Below are positions 44,214-56,503 of a stretch of 64,000 nt of DNA, in pieces (the stretch's first letter is position 1; each line of letters opens with the position of its first letter). The DNA is from Lentzea sp. NEAU-D7 (GTDB taxonomy: Bacteria > Actinomycetota > Actinomycetes > Mycobacteriales > Pseudonocardiaceae): assembly GCF_026242055.1 (NCBI RefSeq), contig NZ_JAPJDL010000018.1, positions 155,426-219,425 on the forward strand, given 5' to 3'. The translations under genes and the position numbers were made by a program. Under the pieces are notes generated by a model that did no database searches, was not told the origin of the DNA, and was given only the letters and a program-made list of their open reading frames with translations.

Positions 44214-45004
44214 CCCCACACTCCCCACGCCGCGCACAAGACCAGGACCGTCACGTCGACGGCGAGCACGAACGTCAGCCCGGACCACCAGGCCCGCCCA
44301 CCGCGACCCGCCCGCCACCACGAACGCATCGCGACCGCGCAGCTCGCGGCGATCAGCGCCACGCCCACCGGAACCGCCCACGGCACCGCGCCGGCCGCCG
44401 CGATCACCCCCGCCGCCACGACCGCGACCGCCGACAGCCCTGTCGCGGCGACGAGCCGGGCGCCCAGGCCGAGGCCGAACGGCCGGTAGCCCGGTTCGTC
44501 GAGCTTCCTCGTGAACTTCCAGTACTCGTAAGCACTCCAGAGCACCACCGCCGCCCCCACCACCACCATCGGGGGTGCTCCCGCCGTCACGCCGCCGTAT
44601 CCCAGCACCAGGAGCGGTGCCACCTCGTAGGCGACGAACAGCACCACCGGATGCGTGATGCCGTGACGGGGCAGGAGCGGGGCGACGAGGGCGGCGGCGC
44701 ATGCCCCGCCCGCGAGGGCGAGGGCGAGGAGGTCGTGGAAGTTGAACAGCACCACGGCGCCTGCCACGGCGACCATGCCGGCGCGCAGTCCCGCCGGGGC
44801 ACCGCCGGTTCCGTCGTCCAGGTCGTCGACCAGGCGCAGGAAGAGGAACAGCAGCACGAAGGTCAGCCCGCCGGCCACCAGCGCGACCACGCCGAGCCGG
44901 GCTCCCGAGCACAGCGCGACGACGCAGGCGTAGGTCAGCAGCGCGGCGAGACCGTGCGTCCGCGGCGGGAACCGGAGGCGCACGTACCGGGCCGCGGCGA
45001 TCAC
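44210..45004 (-). CDS. UbiA-superfamily integral membrane protein (probable prenyltransferase)
   Basis: 264 residues from the GTG at 45004, coupled to the reductase gene by GTGA. Eight membrane helices are likely. FLFLRLVDDLDDGTGG between helices two and three matches the first Asp-rich motif of UbiA enzymes; the second is less clear, in the region EYWKFTRKLDEPGYRPFG. UbiA proteins transfer prenyl or polyprenyl groups from diphosphates. With an ACP and phosphotransfer enzymes beside it, a membrane-linked lipid or prenylated product can be imagined, but this remains inference. Confidence 0.72.
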   Translation of the reverse strand: MIAAARYVRLRFPPRTHGLAALLTYACVVALCSGARLGVVALVAGGLTFVLLFLFLRLVDDLDDGTGGAPAGLRAGMVAVAGAVVLFNFHDLLALALAGGACAAALVAPLLPRHGITHPVVLFVAYEVAPLLVLGYGGVTAGAPPMVVVGAAVVLWSAYEYWKFTRKLDEPGYRPFGLGLGARLVAATGLSAVAVVAAGVIAAAGAVPWAVPVGVALIAASCAVAMRSWWRAGRGGRAWWSGLTFVLAVDVTVLVLCAAWGVWG

Positions 45005-46110
45005 TCCCGCCTGCCTGCGCGCCGGAGCACCTCGCCGATGCCGGGTTCCGGGCGGCCGAGGTAGCCCACCCGCACGCAGTGGTCGAACAACGTGCGCAGG
45101 TACTCCACCCCGGTGGCCGCCGGCCGCCACGGCGCCAGCGACGCCGCGTTCGCGTCGTCGAACCTGGCGCGCCGGCGGAAGAAGCTCTCGTACATCGCGA
45201 TGATCCGCCGGTAGTACACGCGCTCGTCCGGCGGGAGCGCGCCGGCGTCGAACGAGGACGGTGACACGTAGTGCGGCACCTGGAACATCGGGTACTCCGC
45301 CAGCGCGTTGCTCACGTCGAGCAACGTGTGCGGGGACGCGCCGACGGCGTGGAACGTGCGCCCCTCCGCCTCGGAGAAGCGGTTCACCACCTGGCAGATC
45401 AACGCCGCGACGTAGTCCACCGGCACGAGGTCGAGCAGCGCGTCGTAGAAGCCGGGCACCGATCGGACCCGCCCCTGCGTGAAGAGCTTCAGCACCACGT
45501 ACATGTTCTTGAAGTCCCGGATCTCCCCGGACGTCTGCGTGCCGACGATCATGCTCGGCCGCACGACCGCGGTGGGCAGCCCGGTCGCGGCGGCCGCCGC
45601 GACCTCCTGTTCGGCGAGGAACTTGCTGCGCTCGTAGTCGGTGCCGAACCGTTGCCCCACGTCGAGCTCGTCCTCGAGGACCCGGCCCGTGCGTTCCCCG
45701 CAGACGTACGCCGTGCTCACGTGCACAAGGGGTACCGCACGCTCCGCGGCGAGCCGGACGACGTTGCGGGTGCCGTCCACGTTGAGCGACTCGTAGGTCT
45801 CCCAGCGCCGGCCGAAGTCGGTCGTGGCGGCGGCGTGCACGACGCGGTCGAGACCGGTGGCGAGGTACTCGTGGCGTTCCGCCGTGAGGCCCAGCATCGG
45901 CTTGGTCACGTCACCGGCCACACAGGACACGAGCCCCGGGCCGGACCGTTCGACCGGGACCGTGCGCACGACTCGCCCGTCGTTGCGCACGATCTCCGGC
46001 CGCGTGTGCACCAGCGCGAGGACCGTGTGCCCCTCGTTCGCCAGCCTCGCCGCGACCTCGGCACCGACCAGCCCGGCCGCACCCGTCACGAGGACGCGCA
46101 GCCCGCTCAC
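45001..46110 (-). CDS. NAD(P)-dependent thioester reductase or epimerase-like SDR
   Basis: 369 residues from the GTG at 46110, overlapping the ACP stop (GTGA). The nucleotide motif is VTGAAGLVGAEVA (residues 8-20), and the active-site pair is Tyr159 and Lys163 in YERSK. HAAATTDFG and HVSTAYVCGERTG match the extended SDR family that includes carboxylic reductase and NRPS terminal reductase domains. Directly after an ACP gene, reduction of an ACP-bound thioester to aldehyde or alcohol is the likely job. An epimerase or dehydratase is the alternative. Confidence 0.85.
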   Translation of the reverse strand: MSGLRVLVTGAAGLVGAEVAARLANEGHTVLALVHTRPEIVRNDGRVVRTVPVERSGPGLVSCVAGDVTKPMLGLTAERHEYLATGLDRVVHAAATTDFGRRWETYESLNVDGTRNVVRLAAERAVPLVHVSTAYVCGERTGRVLEDELDVGQRFGTDYERSKFLAEQEVAAAAATGLPTAVVRPSMIVGTQTSGEIRDFKNMYVVLKLFTQGRVRSVPGFYDALLDLVPVDYVAALICQVVNRFSEAEGRTFHAVGASPHTLLDVSNALAEYPMFQVPHYVSPSSFDAGALPPDERVYYRRIIAMYESFFRRRARFDDANAASLAPWRPAATGVEYLRTLFDHCVRVGYLGRPEPGIGEVLRRAGRRE

Positions 46111-46364
46111 GCCGCCTTCCCCGCGACGCGTTCGGTGACCAGGTCGACGAGCTCCCGCACCGTGGACACGGTGAGGGCCTCGTCGACGTCGACCGCGGCG
46201 AGCTCGAACCTCTCCTCGATGACGATGGCCAGTTCGAGCAGCCGCAACGAGTCGAACCCGAGGTCCGTGGCGATTCGCGCCTCGTCGGACAGCTCCTCCG
46301 CGTCCCCGTAGGACATGTGCCGCAGGATTCCGTGCACGGCTTCGCGCACTGCCTCGTTGTTCAT
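46107..46364 (-). CDS. Stand-alone acyl carrier protein
   Basis: 85 residues from the ATG at 46364. The phosphopantetheine site is Ser39 in DLGFDSLRLLEL; the four-helix ACP pattern is complete and the protein acidic. It overlaps the downstream reductase gene. It should carry an acyl or aminoacyl chain for the reductase, the dehydrogenase at 38128 and perhaps the P450. No dedicated acyl-activating enzyme is in this operon, so the loading step is not evident from the window. Confidence 0.9.
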   Translation of the reverse strand: MNNEAVREAVHGILRHMSYGDAEELSDEARIATDLGFDSLRLLELAIVIEERFELAAVDVDEALTVSTVRELVDLVTERVAGKAA

Positions 46365-46388
46365 CGGTGCCTCCGGGCCCGGGCCGGG

Positions 46389-47162
46389 TCAGCGCTTGAG
46401 CTCGGCCCGCATGGTCCACTTCCCGGTCATCAGCGTGTTCTTCGACGTGAGCGTGATCGGGAACCCGTACTTGTGGACGAGGTCGGTGTCACGGCCGGAG
46501 ACGAGGATCGAGTTCGCCGCCTGCTCCCTGGCGCGGAACTGCATGTCGTAGACGAACTGGATCTCGCCCTTCGTGCCGGTGTAGTACCCGGTCGGCGTGT
46601 GGAAGTTCTGCACGGGCTCGGACGAGATGTCCTCGACGACGGCGTAGCGCTCGTGGTCCACCTTGGACCCGGTGTACTTGTTGTGCACTAACAACATTCC
46701 GTTGGCCATGGGTGTGATGCTTCTTGTGGCCTGGACGTGCCGCGCGGGCGCGCCGAGCCGCTGGACGGCGTTCGTCAGCGCGGGCTGGTTCGTGCCCCAC
46801 CACAGCGGCTGCGTCGTTCCCCACGGCTGCTCGACGCCGTCGCGGTGGGAGATCTCCACCGTCGCCATGGTGATCATGGTCGGCTTCGCGCGGCCGCCGT
46901 TGACCGAGATGCCCGAGCACGAGTAGTCGCCCATGTAGACGTTCACCTTGCCCGGTGTGCCCTCGGCTTCGCGGACCTTGTAGCGCGACGGCACGAGCGC
47001 GCGGGCCTGGTCCGCGGTGATCTGGGTGATCTCGCCGAACTCCAGGCAGTCGCCCTCGGAGGTGACGACGACCGACGGGGTGCCGGCGTGCGCGGACGCC
47101 GGCACCAGCGTCGCCGCGAGGGCCAGCAGGACGGACGAGACGGCGAGCGATGACTTCTTCAT
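46389..47162 (-). CDS. Secreted protein of unknown function
   Basis: 257 residues from the ATG at 47162, after AAGGAG. A signal peptide is clear, with KK start, hydrophobic core and AHA before residue 27. The mature part is beta-rich with two Cys (GDCLEF and DYSCSG) that might pair. Segments such as TQPLWWGTNQPALTNAVQRL have no family that I recognise. It lies between the methyltransferase and ACP genes, 24 bases ahead of the latter, so it is probably in the same transcript. An extracellular binding or protective role is possible. Confidence 0.75.
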   Translation of the reverse strand: MKKSSLAVSSVLLALAATLVPASAHAGTPSVVVTSEGDCLEFGEITQITADQARALVPSRYKVREAEGTPGKVNVYMGDYSCSGISVNGGRAKPTMITMATVEISHRDGVEQPWGTTQPLWWGTNQPALTNAVQRLGAPARHVQATRSITPMANGMLLVHNKYTGSKVDHERYAVVEDISSEPVQNFHTPTGYYTGTKGEIQFVYDMQFRAREQAANSILVSGRDTDLVHKYGFPITLTSKNTLMTGKWTMRAELKR

Positions 47163-47251
47163 GACTTTCTCCTTGTCGGGGAGGGGAAGAGCGCGTGCGT
47201 CATCGACGCGCGACCGGACGGGCGCGCGGAAGTGGTTGCCGTGCTGCGGGG

Positions 47252-48091
47252 TCAGCTGTCGGCGGAGCGCCTGGCGACGAAGAGCATGTAGCGGGGGACC
47301 AGCGACTCGGCGCAGCCCTTGAACGCCTTCACGAACCCCTCGAAGACGGCGTCGCCGTGGTCGGCGCGCAGCTCCTTCTCGGTGTCGTACAGGGACTGCA
47401 GCAACAGCGCGTACGTGCGGTGGGTGTTCTCGGTGATGTCGAGGAACTCGACCAGCTCGAACCCGGTCGACCGCAGCAGCGCGGGGTAGTCGTCGATGCG
47501 CAGGACCGGCCCGAGGCTGGCGACGCCCAGGAACGCGTCCACGGCCTCCTTGCGGGCACCGTCCAGGGGCACGTTCTCGAAGAAGTCGGTGGCGACGAGC
47601 GTGGCTCCGGGCTTCAGGACCGCGGCGATGTTGCGGAACGCCTTCTCCCGGTCCGGCATGTGCACGAGCGACTCGATCGCCCACGCGGCGTCGAACTCCC
47701 CGGCGCCGAACGGCAGGGGCTCCATCGCGTCCGCGTGCAGGAACCTCACCTGATCGGCCGCACCCGCTGCTTCCGCGGCCTCGTTGGCGCGCTTGACCTG
47801 TGCGGGGTCGTCGGAGATGCCGGCGACAGCACAACCGGTCCGCTCGGCGGCACGCCGCGCCGGTTTGCCGAGCCCGCATCCCACGTCGAGCAACCGCTGT
47901 CCGGCCGCGATCCGCGTGCGTTCGATCACGAAGTCGGTGAGCTGGTCGGTCGCCACCTCCACCGCGCTGGTGTCCTCGGGTCCCGACCAGTACCCGACGT
48001 GGAGGTTCTCGTCCCACACGTCGGTGCGCATGTCCTCGTCGGCCTTGTAGTCGTACTTCGCCTCGGCGGCCTGGTCGTCGGTGGTCGACAT
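47252..48091 (-). CDS. SAM-dependent methyltransferase
   Basis: 279 residues from the ATG at 48091. Motif I is RLLDVGCGLGKPAR (about residues 66-79), followed by GCAVAGISDDPAQVKRAN and the post-I motif FDAAWAIESLVHMPD. The N-terminal segment DVWDENLHVGYWSGPEDTSA resembles small-molecule methyltransferases of the gamma-tocopherol, sterol or geranyl diphosphate C-methyltransferase type, which recognise prenyl-like substrates. It lies between the P450 and secreted-protein genes. Tailoring of a prenyl or polyketide unit is plausible. Confidence 0.87.
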   Translation of the reverse strand: MSTTDDQAAEAKYDYKADEDMRTDVWDENLHVGYWSGPEDTSAVEVATDQLTDFVIERTRIAAGQRLLDVGCGLGKPARRAAERTGCAVAGISDDPAQVKRANEAAEAAGAADQVRFLHADAMEPLPFGAGEFDAAWAIESLVHMPDREKAFRNIAAVLKPGATLVATDFFENVPLDGARKEAVDAFLGVASLGPVLRIDDYPALLRSTGFELVEFLDITENTHRTYALLLQSLYDTEKELRADHGDAVFEGFVKAFKGCAESLVPRYMLFVARRSADS

Positions 48092-48121
48092 CGGCGCTGC
48101 TCGCTTTCCTCGTGAGGTCCG

Positions 48122-49351
48122 TCAGCGGTGGAAGGTGACCGGAAGGCTCCGCAGGCAGAAGATTCCGGGGGCGTCGTAGAACTTCAGCTCGTCGAGCACG
48201 GGGGTGATCTCCTCGGTGCGCCGGGCGAGCACCCGCAGCGCGGCGGTCGTCTCCACCCGCGCGAGCCCCGCTCCGAGGCAGTAGTGGATCCCCATGCCGA
48301 AACCGAGGTGCCTGCCGGTCGTCCGGCCGAGCCGGAACTCGTCGGGGTCGGCGAACTGCCGTTCGTCGCGGTTGCCGGACACGAGCCACACCCGCACGAG
48401 CTGGTCGGCGGGGATGACCGCGCCTCCGATCTCCACGTCGGTCGTGGTGAAGCGGTAGACCTCGGTGAACGGGCTGCGGTGGCGCAGCACCTCCTCCATC
48501 ACCGAGGAGGGGTCCGCGGTGCCCGCCCGCCAGGCCGCCATCACCTCGGGGTTCTCCCCCAGCGACAGCACGGTGTTGCCCAGCAACGCGGTCGTCGTGA
48601 TGTGGCCCGCCGTCAGCAGGAGCACGGCGAAGTTGCGGATCTCCCTGTCGGTCAGGCGTTCGCCCTCGATCTCCGCCAGGGCGAGCGCCGTCATCAGGTC
48701 GTCGGCGGGCTCGCGCCTGCGCAGCAGCGCGTGGTCGAGCATGTAGGCGTTCAACTCGTCCAAAGTGGACTGCATGGACTCCATGTACTCGCCGTTGAAC
48801 GGGTCGTCGTGCTCGATCGCGTAGAACTCGTCCGCGCACCGCACGAGGAAGTCCCGGTCGGACGCCGGCAGTCCCAGCAACTCGCCGATGACGATCACCG
48901 GCAGCTCGTAGGCGAGGTCGCCCACGAGGTCGAACCGCCCGCTCCGGCCGGCCAGCGCCCGGTCGAGCAGGTCGTCGACGATCTGCTCGATCCGCGGGCC
49001 GAGTTGCTCGACCAGCCGGGGCGTGAACGCGTGGGACACGAGTCCGCGCAACCTGCCGTGCCGCGGCGGGTCGATCGAGACCATGCTCCCCTCGGCGTTC
49101 TCCGCCACTTCCGGCGGCAACGAGCGAGACGGGTCGGAGCAGAACGTGTCCGTGTCGCGCAGCGCTTGGACGATGTCGTTGTAGCGGAACAGGCTCCACG
49201 TGCCGTTCGACTCGTCGAACCAGGCCGGCTGATCGTCGCGCATCCCCTTGAGCCAGGCGAGAACCGCGGTCCCGCCATCGGCGAAGGTCAGTCGCGGGAT
49301 GCCGCTGTCCCGCGACGTCCGCTGCGTCGAAACGTCCGACAACTCCGTCAT
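48122..49351 (-). CDS. Cytochrome P450
   Basis: 409 residues, ATG at 49351. The I-helix motif is LLTAGHITTTALL (Ala248, Gly249, Thr252), the ExxR helix is EEVLRHRSP, and the haem loop is FGMGIHYCLGAGLAR with Cys358. Length and motifs fit soluble bacterial CYPs used in natural product hydroxylation or epoxidation. It is the first gene after the promoter at 49402-49431, which is covered by the shared operator at 49387-49405. It probably leads a long leftward transcript through the methyltransferase to the acyl-CoA dehydrogenase. Confidence 0.95.
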   Translation of the reverse strand: MTELSDVSTQRTSRDSGIPRLTFADGGTAVLAWLKGMRDDQPAWFDESNGTWSLFRYNDIVQALRDTDTFCSDPSRSLPPEVAENAEGSMVSIDPPRHGRLRGLVSHAFTPRLVEQLGPRIEQIVDDLLDRALAGRSGRFDLVGDLAYELPVIVIGELLGLPASDRDFLVRCADEFYAIEHDDPFNGEYMESMQSTLDELNAYMLDHALLRRREPADDLMTALALAEIEGERLTDREIRNFAVLLLTAGHITTTALLGNTVLSLGENPEVMAAWRAGTADPSSVMEEVLRHRSPFTEVYRFTTTDVEIGGAVIPADQLVRVWLVSGNRDERQFADPDEFRLGRTTGRHLGFGMGIHYCLGAGLARVETTAALRVLARRTEEITPVLDELKFYDAPGIFCLRSLPVTFHR

Positions 49352-49386
49352 GCTCGCCCCTCACCTCGAGCAACACACCCGCAGGT

Positions 49387-49405
49387 GTATGACTAATCGT
49401 CATAC
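49387..49405. promoter_or_regulatory. Operator-like palindrome over the P450 promoter
   Basis: GTATGACTAATCGTCATAC differs at one position from the core at 14063-14081. It overlaps the -10 of the P450 promoter on the minus strand, as expected of a repressor site. Confidence 0.7.
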
Positions 49406-49431
49406 TAAGCACGCGGGTCAAAACAAGGCAA
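49402..49431 (-). promoter_or_regulatory. Predicted promoter of the P450-led operon
   Basis: The minus strand has TTGCCT (49431-49426), an 18-bp spacer and TAGTAT (49407-49402), giving a leader of about 45 bases to the P450 ATG. The -10 has the same position relative to the palindrome as the TAGTAT at 14083-14078. Confidence 0.5.
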
Positions 49432-49715
49432 GGAAGCCGGAGCGACGATCAGCGCCCGAGTCGGACGGACGTCCCGGCGCCGGTGATCACGGGAACACCG
49501 GCACCGGTGGTGCCGTCAGCCGGTGGCCCGGCGCCCGAGGCATCCCGGGACACCTGGGAAGAGGCCCTGGCGGAGGCAGACGTCGATGTGACCGACGCGG
49601 CGCGGGTGAGGTCAGGACGGTCGGTGAGCGGCCGAGCCGGTTGTGGCAGGCGCTCACCTCCCGCTTCCCGCAGAACAGCATCGTGGGTCGACCGGTCCCC
49701 GAAGCCCGGCGAGCG
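49406..49715. other. Intergenic stretch upstream of the P450 gene
   Basis: About 310 bases with no supported gene on either strand. It separates the tautomerase stop from the P450 operator. Apart from the promoter at its left end I see only GC-rich sequence. Confidence 0.6.
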
Positions 49716-49924
49716 TCAGTACCGCGGCTGTTTGAGCAAGGAGTCGCGTCCGGCGATCTCCGGCTCGTACACCTGCTCGTTCCACGACTCGGCCGGCACC
49801 GGCTGGAGCGCGATCGACACGACGTCGTCCGGGCATCCGAAGGCCTCGGTGATGGCCGCGGTCAGCGCGCCCGACAGCGCGGCCGCTTGGTCCGGGGAGA
49901 GGGTGGCGGGGAAGTGTTTGACGG

Positions 49925-49937
<13 letters not shown>
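49716..49937 (-). CDS. 4-Oxalocrotonate tautomerase-family protein
   Basis: 73 residues, ATG at 49937 with AAGGAG upstream. After Met removal the N-terminal residue is Pro (PHVTVKHFP), the catalytic base in this superfamily. SPDQAAALSGALTAAITEAFG is the family helix. Somewhat longer than the 62-residue classical enzymes. It overlaps the end of the indigoidine-type synthetase gene by 13 bases, so the two are co-expressed. It may catalyse a keto-enol tautomerisation of the aminopyridine-dione intermediate or of another product; this is inference. Confidence 0.87.
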
Positions 49938-53761
<3,824 letters not shown>

Positions 53762-53857
53762 GTCGACCCCCTTCGTTGCAGCGGCCCTTCTCCCTGTCAG
53801 GTTCAGAAAGAACGCTGTCGATGCGCTATCGGTCCGGTATGGACGGCGGAGAAACGA

Positions 53858-53889
53858 CAGCGCCCGGCGGGAGAACCCGCCGGGCGCTG
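53858..53889 (-). terminator. Strong hairpin after the MFS gene
   Basis: A perfect 14-bp GC-rich stem with loop AGAA lies 18 bases past the MFS stop on the minus strand. No T-run follows. It separates the ATP-grasp operon from the indigoidine synthetase gene, whose promoter should lie in 53762-53857. Confidence 0.65.
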
Positions 53890-53907
53890 TACGTCCACAA
53901 AGGAATG

Positions 53908-55128
53908 TCAAGCCGGTATCGGCACCGGCGCGGCGATGCGCACCGCCTCCTGCGGCAGCCTGGGTTCCAGGCGCACCAGGGCCAGCGCGGACGCGGTCAC
54001 CCCGGCCGCCAGCACGAGCCACATGCCCGTCGCCGAGAACGTCATGAGCCACGTCAGGACCGCCGGTGCCGTGGCGGTCGGGATCGCCCAGGAGAACTGG
54101 TACACCGAGAGGTGCCGCCCTCGCGTCTCGGCCGGCGCCGCGGAGGACACCAGCGCCGAGGCGGTCGCCCCGTGCATCAGCTCCCCCAGCGTGAACAGCG
54201 CCGTGGCCGCGAACGCGCCGGCCAGCAGCACCGCGGCCGACGACGACACCACACCGAGCGCCGCGAACACGACGAACGACACACCGATCACCGCCGCGCC
54301 CGCGGCCGTGGTCCTGGTGCGCGAGAACCGCACCAGGTACCGCGTGACCGGGATCTGCAGCAACGCGATCCCGATGGTGTTCACCGCGTACAGCGTGCCC
54401 ACCAGCCCGGTCGGCGCACCGAGCTGGGTGGTGATGTACACCGGCAACGCCACCGCCAGCACCATGTAGCCGAACGCGATCGGCACGTTCAGCGCCGTCA
54501 GGGCGAGGAACGGCCGGTTCGCCAGCACCGCCCGGTATCCGCCGCGGGCCACGGTCCTCACCGCGGGCGCCACCGGCCGGTACCGGATGGAACCGACGAT
54601 CACCGCGGCCAGCACGAACGCCAGGCCCGTGCCGAGCACGATCACCTGGTACGCCGCGTCACTGCCGAGCGTCAGCGCACCGGCCGCCACCAGGCCGCCC
54701 GCACCGAGCCCCGCGTTGCGCAGACTCCGTTGCGCGGCAAGCAGCTTGTCGCGTTCCGCGCCCTGGGTGATGTCGGCCACCAGCGCCTGGACGGACGGGG
54801 AGAACGAGCCGTCCCCGACCGCCACCAGCGCGACGGCGAGGAACATCCCCAGCGCCGAGTCCACGAACGGGTAGAGGCCGAACCCGACCGCCCGCAGCAG
54901 GTAGCCGCCGACGACCACGCAGCGCGCACCGAACCGGTCGACGAGCACCCCGGCGATCGGGTTGCCCACCAACGCGAACAGCGCGCCCGCCGTCATCAGC
55001 ACGCCGACCCGTTCGATCGGCAGCCCGGTGACGTGGTGGAAGTACAGCAGGGACAACGGCAGGTACATGCCCGCGCCGGTCGCGTCGACGACCATCCCGG
55101 TCAGGTACCGGGTCCGCCAGCCGTTCAT
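53908..55128 (-). CDS. MFS exporter
   Basis: 406 residues from the ATG at 55128, with an ATGA overlap to the small peptide gene. Twelve membrane helices are expected; the loop between helices two and three has the MFS signature GVLVDRFGARCVVVGG. It is likely to export the product of the cysE-cysK-ATP-grasp operon, because it is the last gene of that overlapping series. The substrate is unknown, and drug/proton antiport is the common activity. Confidence 0.9.
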   Translation of the reverse strand: MNGWRTRYLTGMVVDATGAGMYLPLSLLYFHHVTGLPIERVGVLMTAGALFALVGNPIAGVLVDRFGARCVVVGGYLLRAVGFGLYPFVDSALGMFLAVALVAVGDGSFSPSVQALVADITQGAERDKLLAAQRSLRNAGLGAGGLVAAGALTLGSDAAYQVIVLGTGLAFVLAAVIVGSIRYRPVAPAVRTVARGGYRAVLANRPFLALTALNVPIAFGYMVLAVALPVYITTQLGAPTGLVGTLYAVNTIGIALLQIPVTRYLVRFSRTRTTAAGAAVIGVSFVVFAALGVVSSSAAVLLAGAFAATALFTLGELMHGATASALVSSAAPAETRGRHLSVYQFSWAIPTATAPAVLTWLMTFSATGMWLVLAAGVTASALALVRLEPRLPQEAVRIAAPVPIPA

Positions 55129-55262
55129 CGCCGGTCCTTCCTCCGCTGCTCGGGAATCCGCCCGCCGGGCCGCACCACGCGGGCACCGCTCGGGTTGGCG
55201 ACGACGAGCACGAGGTCGACGGGCTTGAGGACGTCCATCTCCTGAGGAGTGTGCTTCTTCAC
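55125..55262 (-). CDS. 45-residue basic peptide, possible precursor or carrier
   Basis: A short gene with the strongest ribosome site of its operon: AGGAGG seven bases before the GTG at 55262. It overlaps the ATP-grasp stop by GTGA and the MFS start by ATGA. The peptide begins MKKHTPQEMDVLKPVDLVLV and ends RRKDRR, with 11 Lys/Arg among 45 residues. It has no Cys, no signal peptide and no membrane segment. Two ATP-grasp ligase genes lie immediately upstream. In other systems ATP-grasp enzymes modify or extend ribosomal peptides (graspetides, pheganomycin). That this peptide is such a substrate is inference; a small accessory protein is the alternative. Confidence 0.7.
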   Translation of the reverse strand: MKKHTPQEMDVLKPVDLVLVVANPSGARVVRPGGRIPEQRRKDRR

Positions 55263-56503
55263 GACGATCCCTCCTGGACTATGCGGGTCTGGTTCTCGAA
55301 CCTGGCCCCGAGCGCGCGCAGGCGGGACTCCGCCTCCACCCGGTCGGCGCCGGTGGCCACGGCGGCGAGCAGGAAGTCCGCGGACCCGGCCGCCGGCGGG
55401 ATGACGTCGCCGACCGCCGCGTAGCGCCAGAACCGCGCCACCCAGGGCTCGACGACCGCTGACGGCAGCGCCTCCACGAGACCCGGCCGTTTCATCATCA
55501 GCACCTGCCCGGACATCCGGGCGGGCACGGGCGGCGGCCCGCCGGCGAGGGTCGTGGCGAGCAACGGCAGGGACAGGCCCAGCTGTGCGCGCGTGACGTA
55601 CTCGCCGTGGTTGATGCCGAAGATCGCGGCACCGACCTCGCGGATCTTGGCTCCGCCGGTCCTGGCGGCGATCTCGCACACCACCAGCCGGTCGTCGGGC
55701 GTGTGGAACACCTCGGCGTGGAAGGCGTGGTCGAGGTGCCGGTCCGACGTCCGCAACGCGGTCACCGCTCGCCCGGTCAGCTCCAGCAGCCGCGCCGACA
55801 GCGGATCGGACACGTCGAGCGTCAGGTCGACGCGCGCACCCGGATCGGAGCCGAACGACGAGAGCGAGTACTGGTACTGCGACGCCCACGCCAGCACGAC
55901 GCGCCCGCCGACGACCAGGCCGTCGACGTGGCACATCCTGCCCGGCACGAACGACTCCACGAGCGCCGGACCGGCGAGCTCCAGCGGTTCCCCGCCGTGC
56001 AGCACGCGCAGGCCGATCGAGTTGAACCCGGCGATGTCCTTGACCACGACCGGGAACCCGTGTTCCGCGGCGAACGCCCACACCTCCGCGGCGGTCGAGA
56101 CCACGGCGTGCCGCGCGACCTCGATCCCGGCGCCGGTGAGCCGCCGCTTCATGACCGCCTTGTCCCGGTACGGCACGGTGTCCGCGGTCCACGCGCCCGC
56201 GAGGCCCAGGTGTTCGCGCACCCGCGCCGCCACCAGCAGGTCCGCCTCGTGGTGCGCGACGACGTGGGTCACCTCGAACTTCTCGGCCAGCGCCAGCGCC
56301 CGGTCGAACACCAGCTCCTCGTCGTGGAAGTCCTGCACGACCTCGAGGTGGGTCAGTCCGAGGTGGTCGTCCGGAACCTCCTCGCCGGCGTGCGTGATCC
56401 GGTCGCGAGCGGCCAGGACGACGACGTCGGCGTCGTACCCGGCCAGCCACGCGCGGTACGGGAACGGTTCGAACGGGTTGCGGTGGATGATCAGCGCGCT
56501 CAT
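55259..56503 (-). CDS. ATP-grasp ligase
   Basis: 414 residues from the ATG at 56503, overlapping the upstream stop. An N-terminal Rossmann-like part (residues 1-100) is followed by an ATP-grasp fold with VPYRDKAVMKRRLTGAGIEV, the ATP-binding Lys in FPVVVKDIAGFNSIG and the metal-binding region FHTPDDRLVVCEIAARTGG. It forms an amide or thioester-like bond between a carboxylate and an amine through an acyl phosphate. It resembles carboxylate-amine ligases of natural product pathways. Adjacent to the small peptide gene and to a second ligase. Confidence 0.88.
   Translation of the reverse strand: MSALIIHRNPFEPFPYRAWLAGYDADVVVLAARDRITHAGEEVPDDHLGLTHLEVVQDFHDEELVFDRALALAEKFEVTHVVAHHEADLLVAARVREHLGLAGAWTADTVPYRDKAVMKRRLTGAGIEVARHAVVSTAAEVWAFAAEHGFPVVVKDIAGFNSIGLRVLHGGEPLELAGPALVESFVPGRMCHVDGLVVGGRVVLAWASQYQYSLSSFGSDPGARVDLTLDVSDPLSARLLELTGRAVTALRTSDRHLDHAFHAEVFHTPDDRLVVCEIAARTGGAKIREVGAAIFGINHGEYVTRAQLGLSLPLLATTLAGGPPPVPARMSGQVLMMKRPGLVEALPSAVVEPWVARFWRYAAVGDVIPPAAGSADFLLAAVATGADRVEAESRLRALGARFENQTRIVQEGSS

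Noticed and set aside
55125..55262. LysW-type amino-group carrier protein
   Set aside because: It lacks the EDWGE C-terminus and the zinc-binding Cys of LysW.
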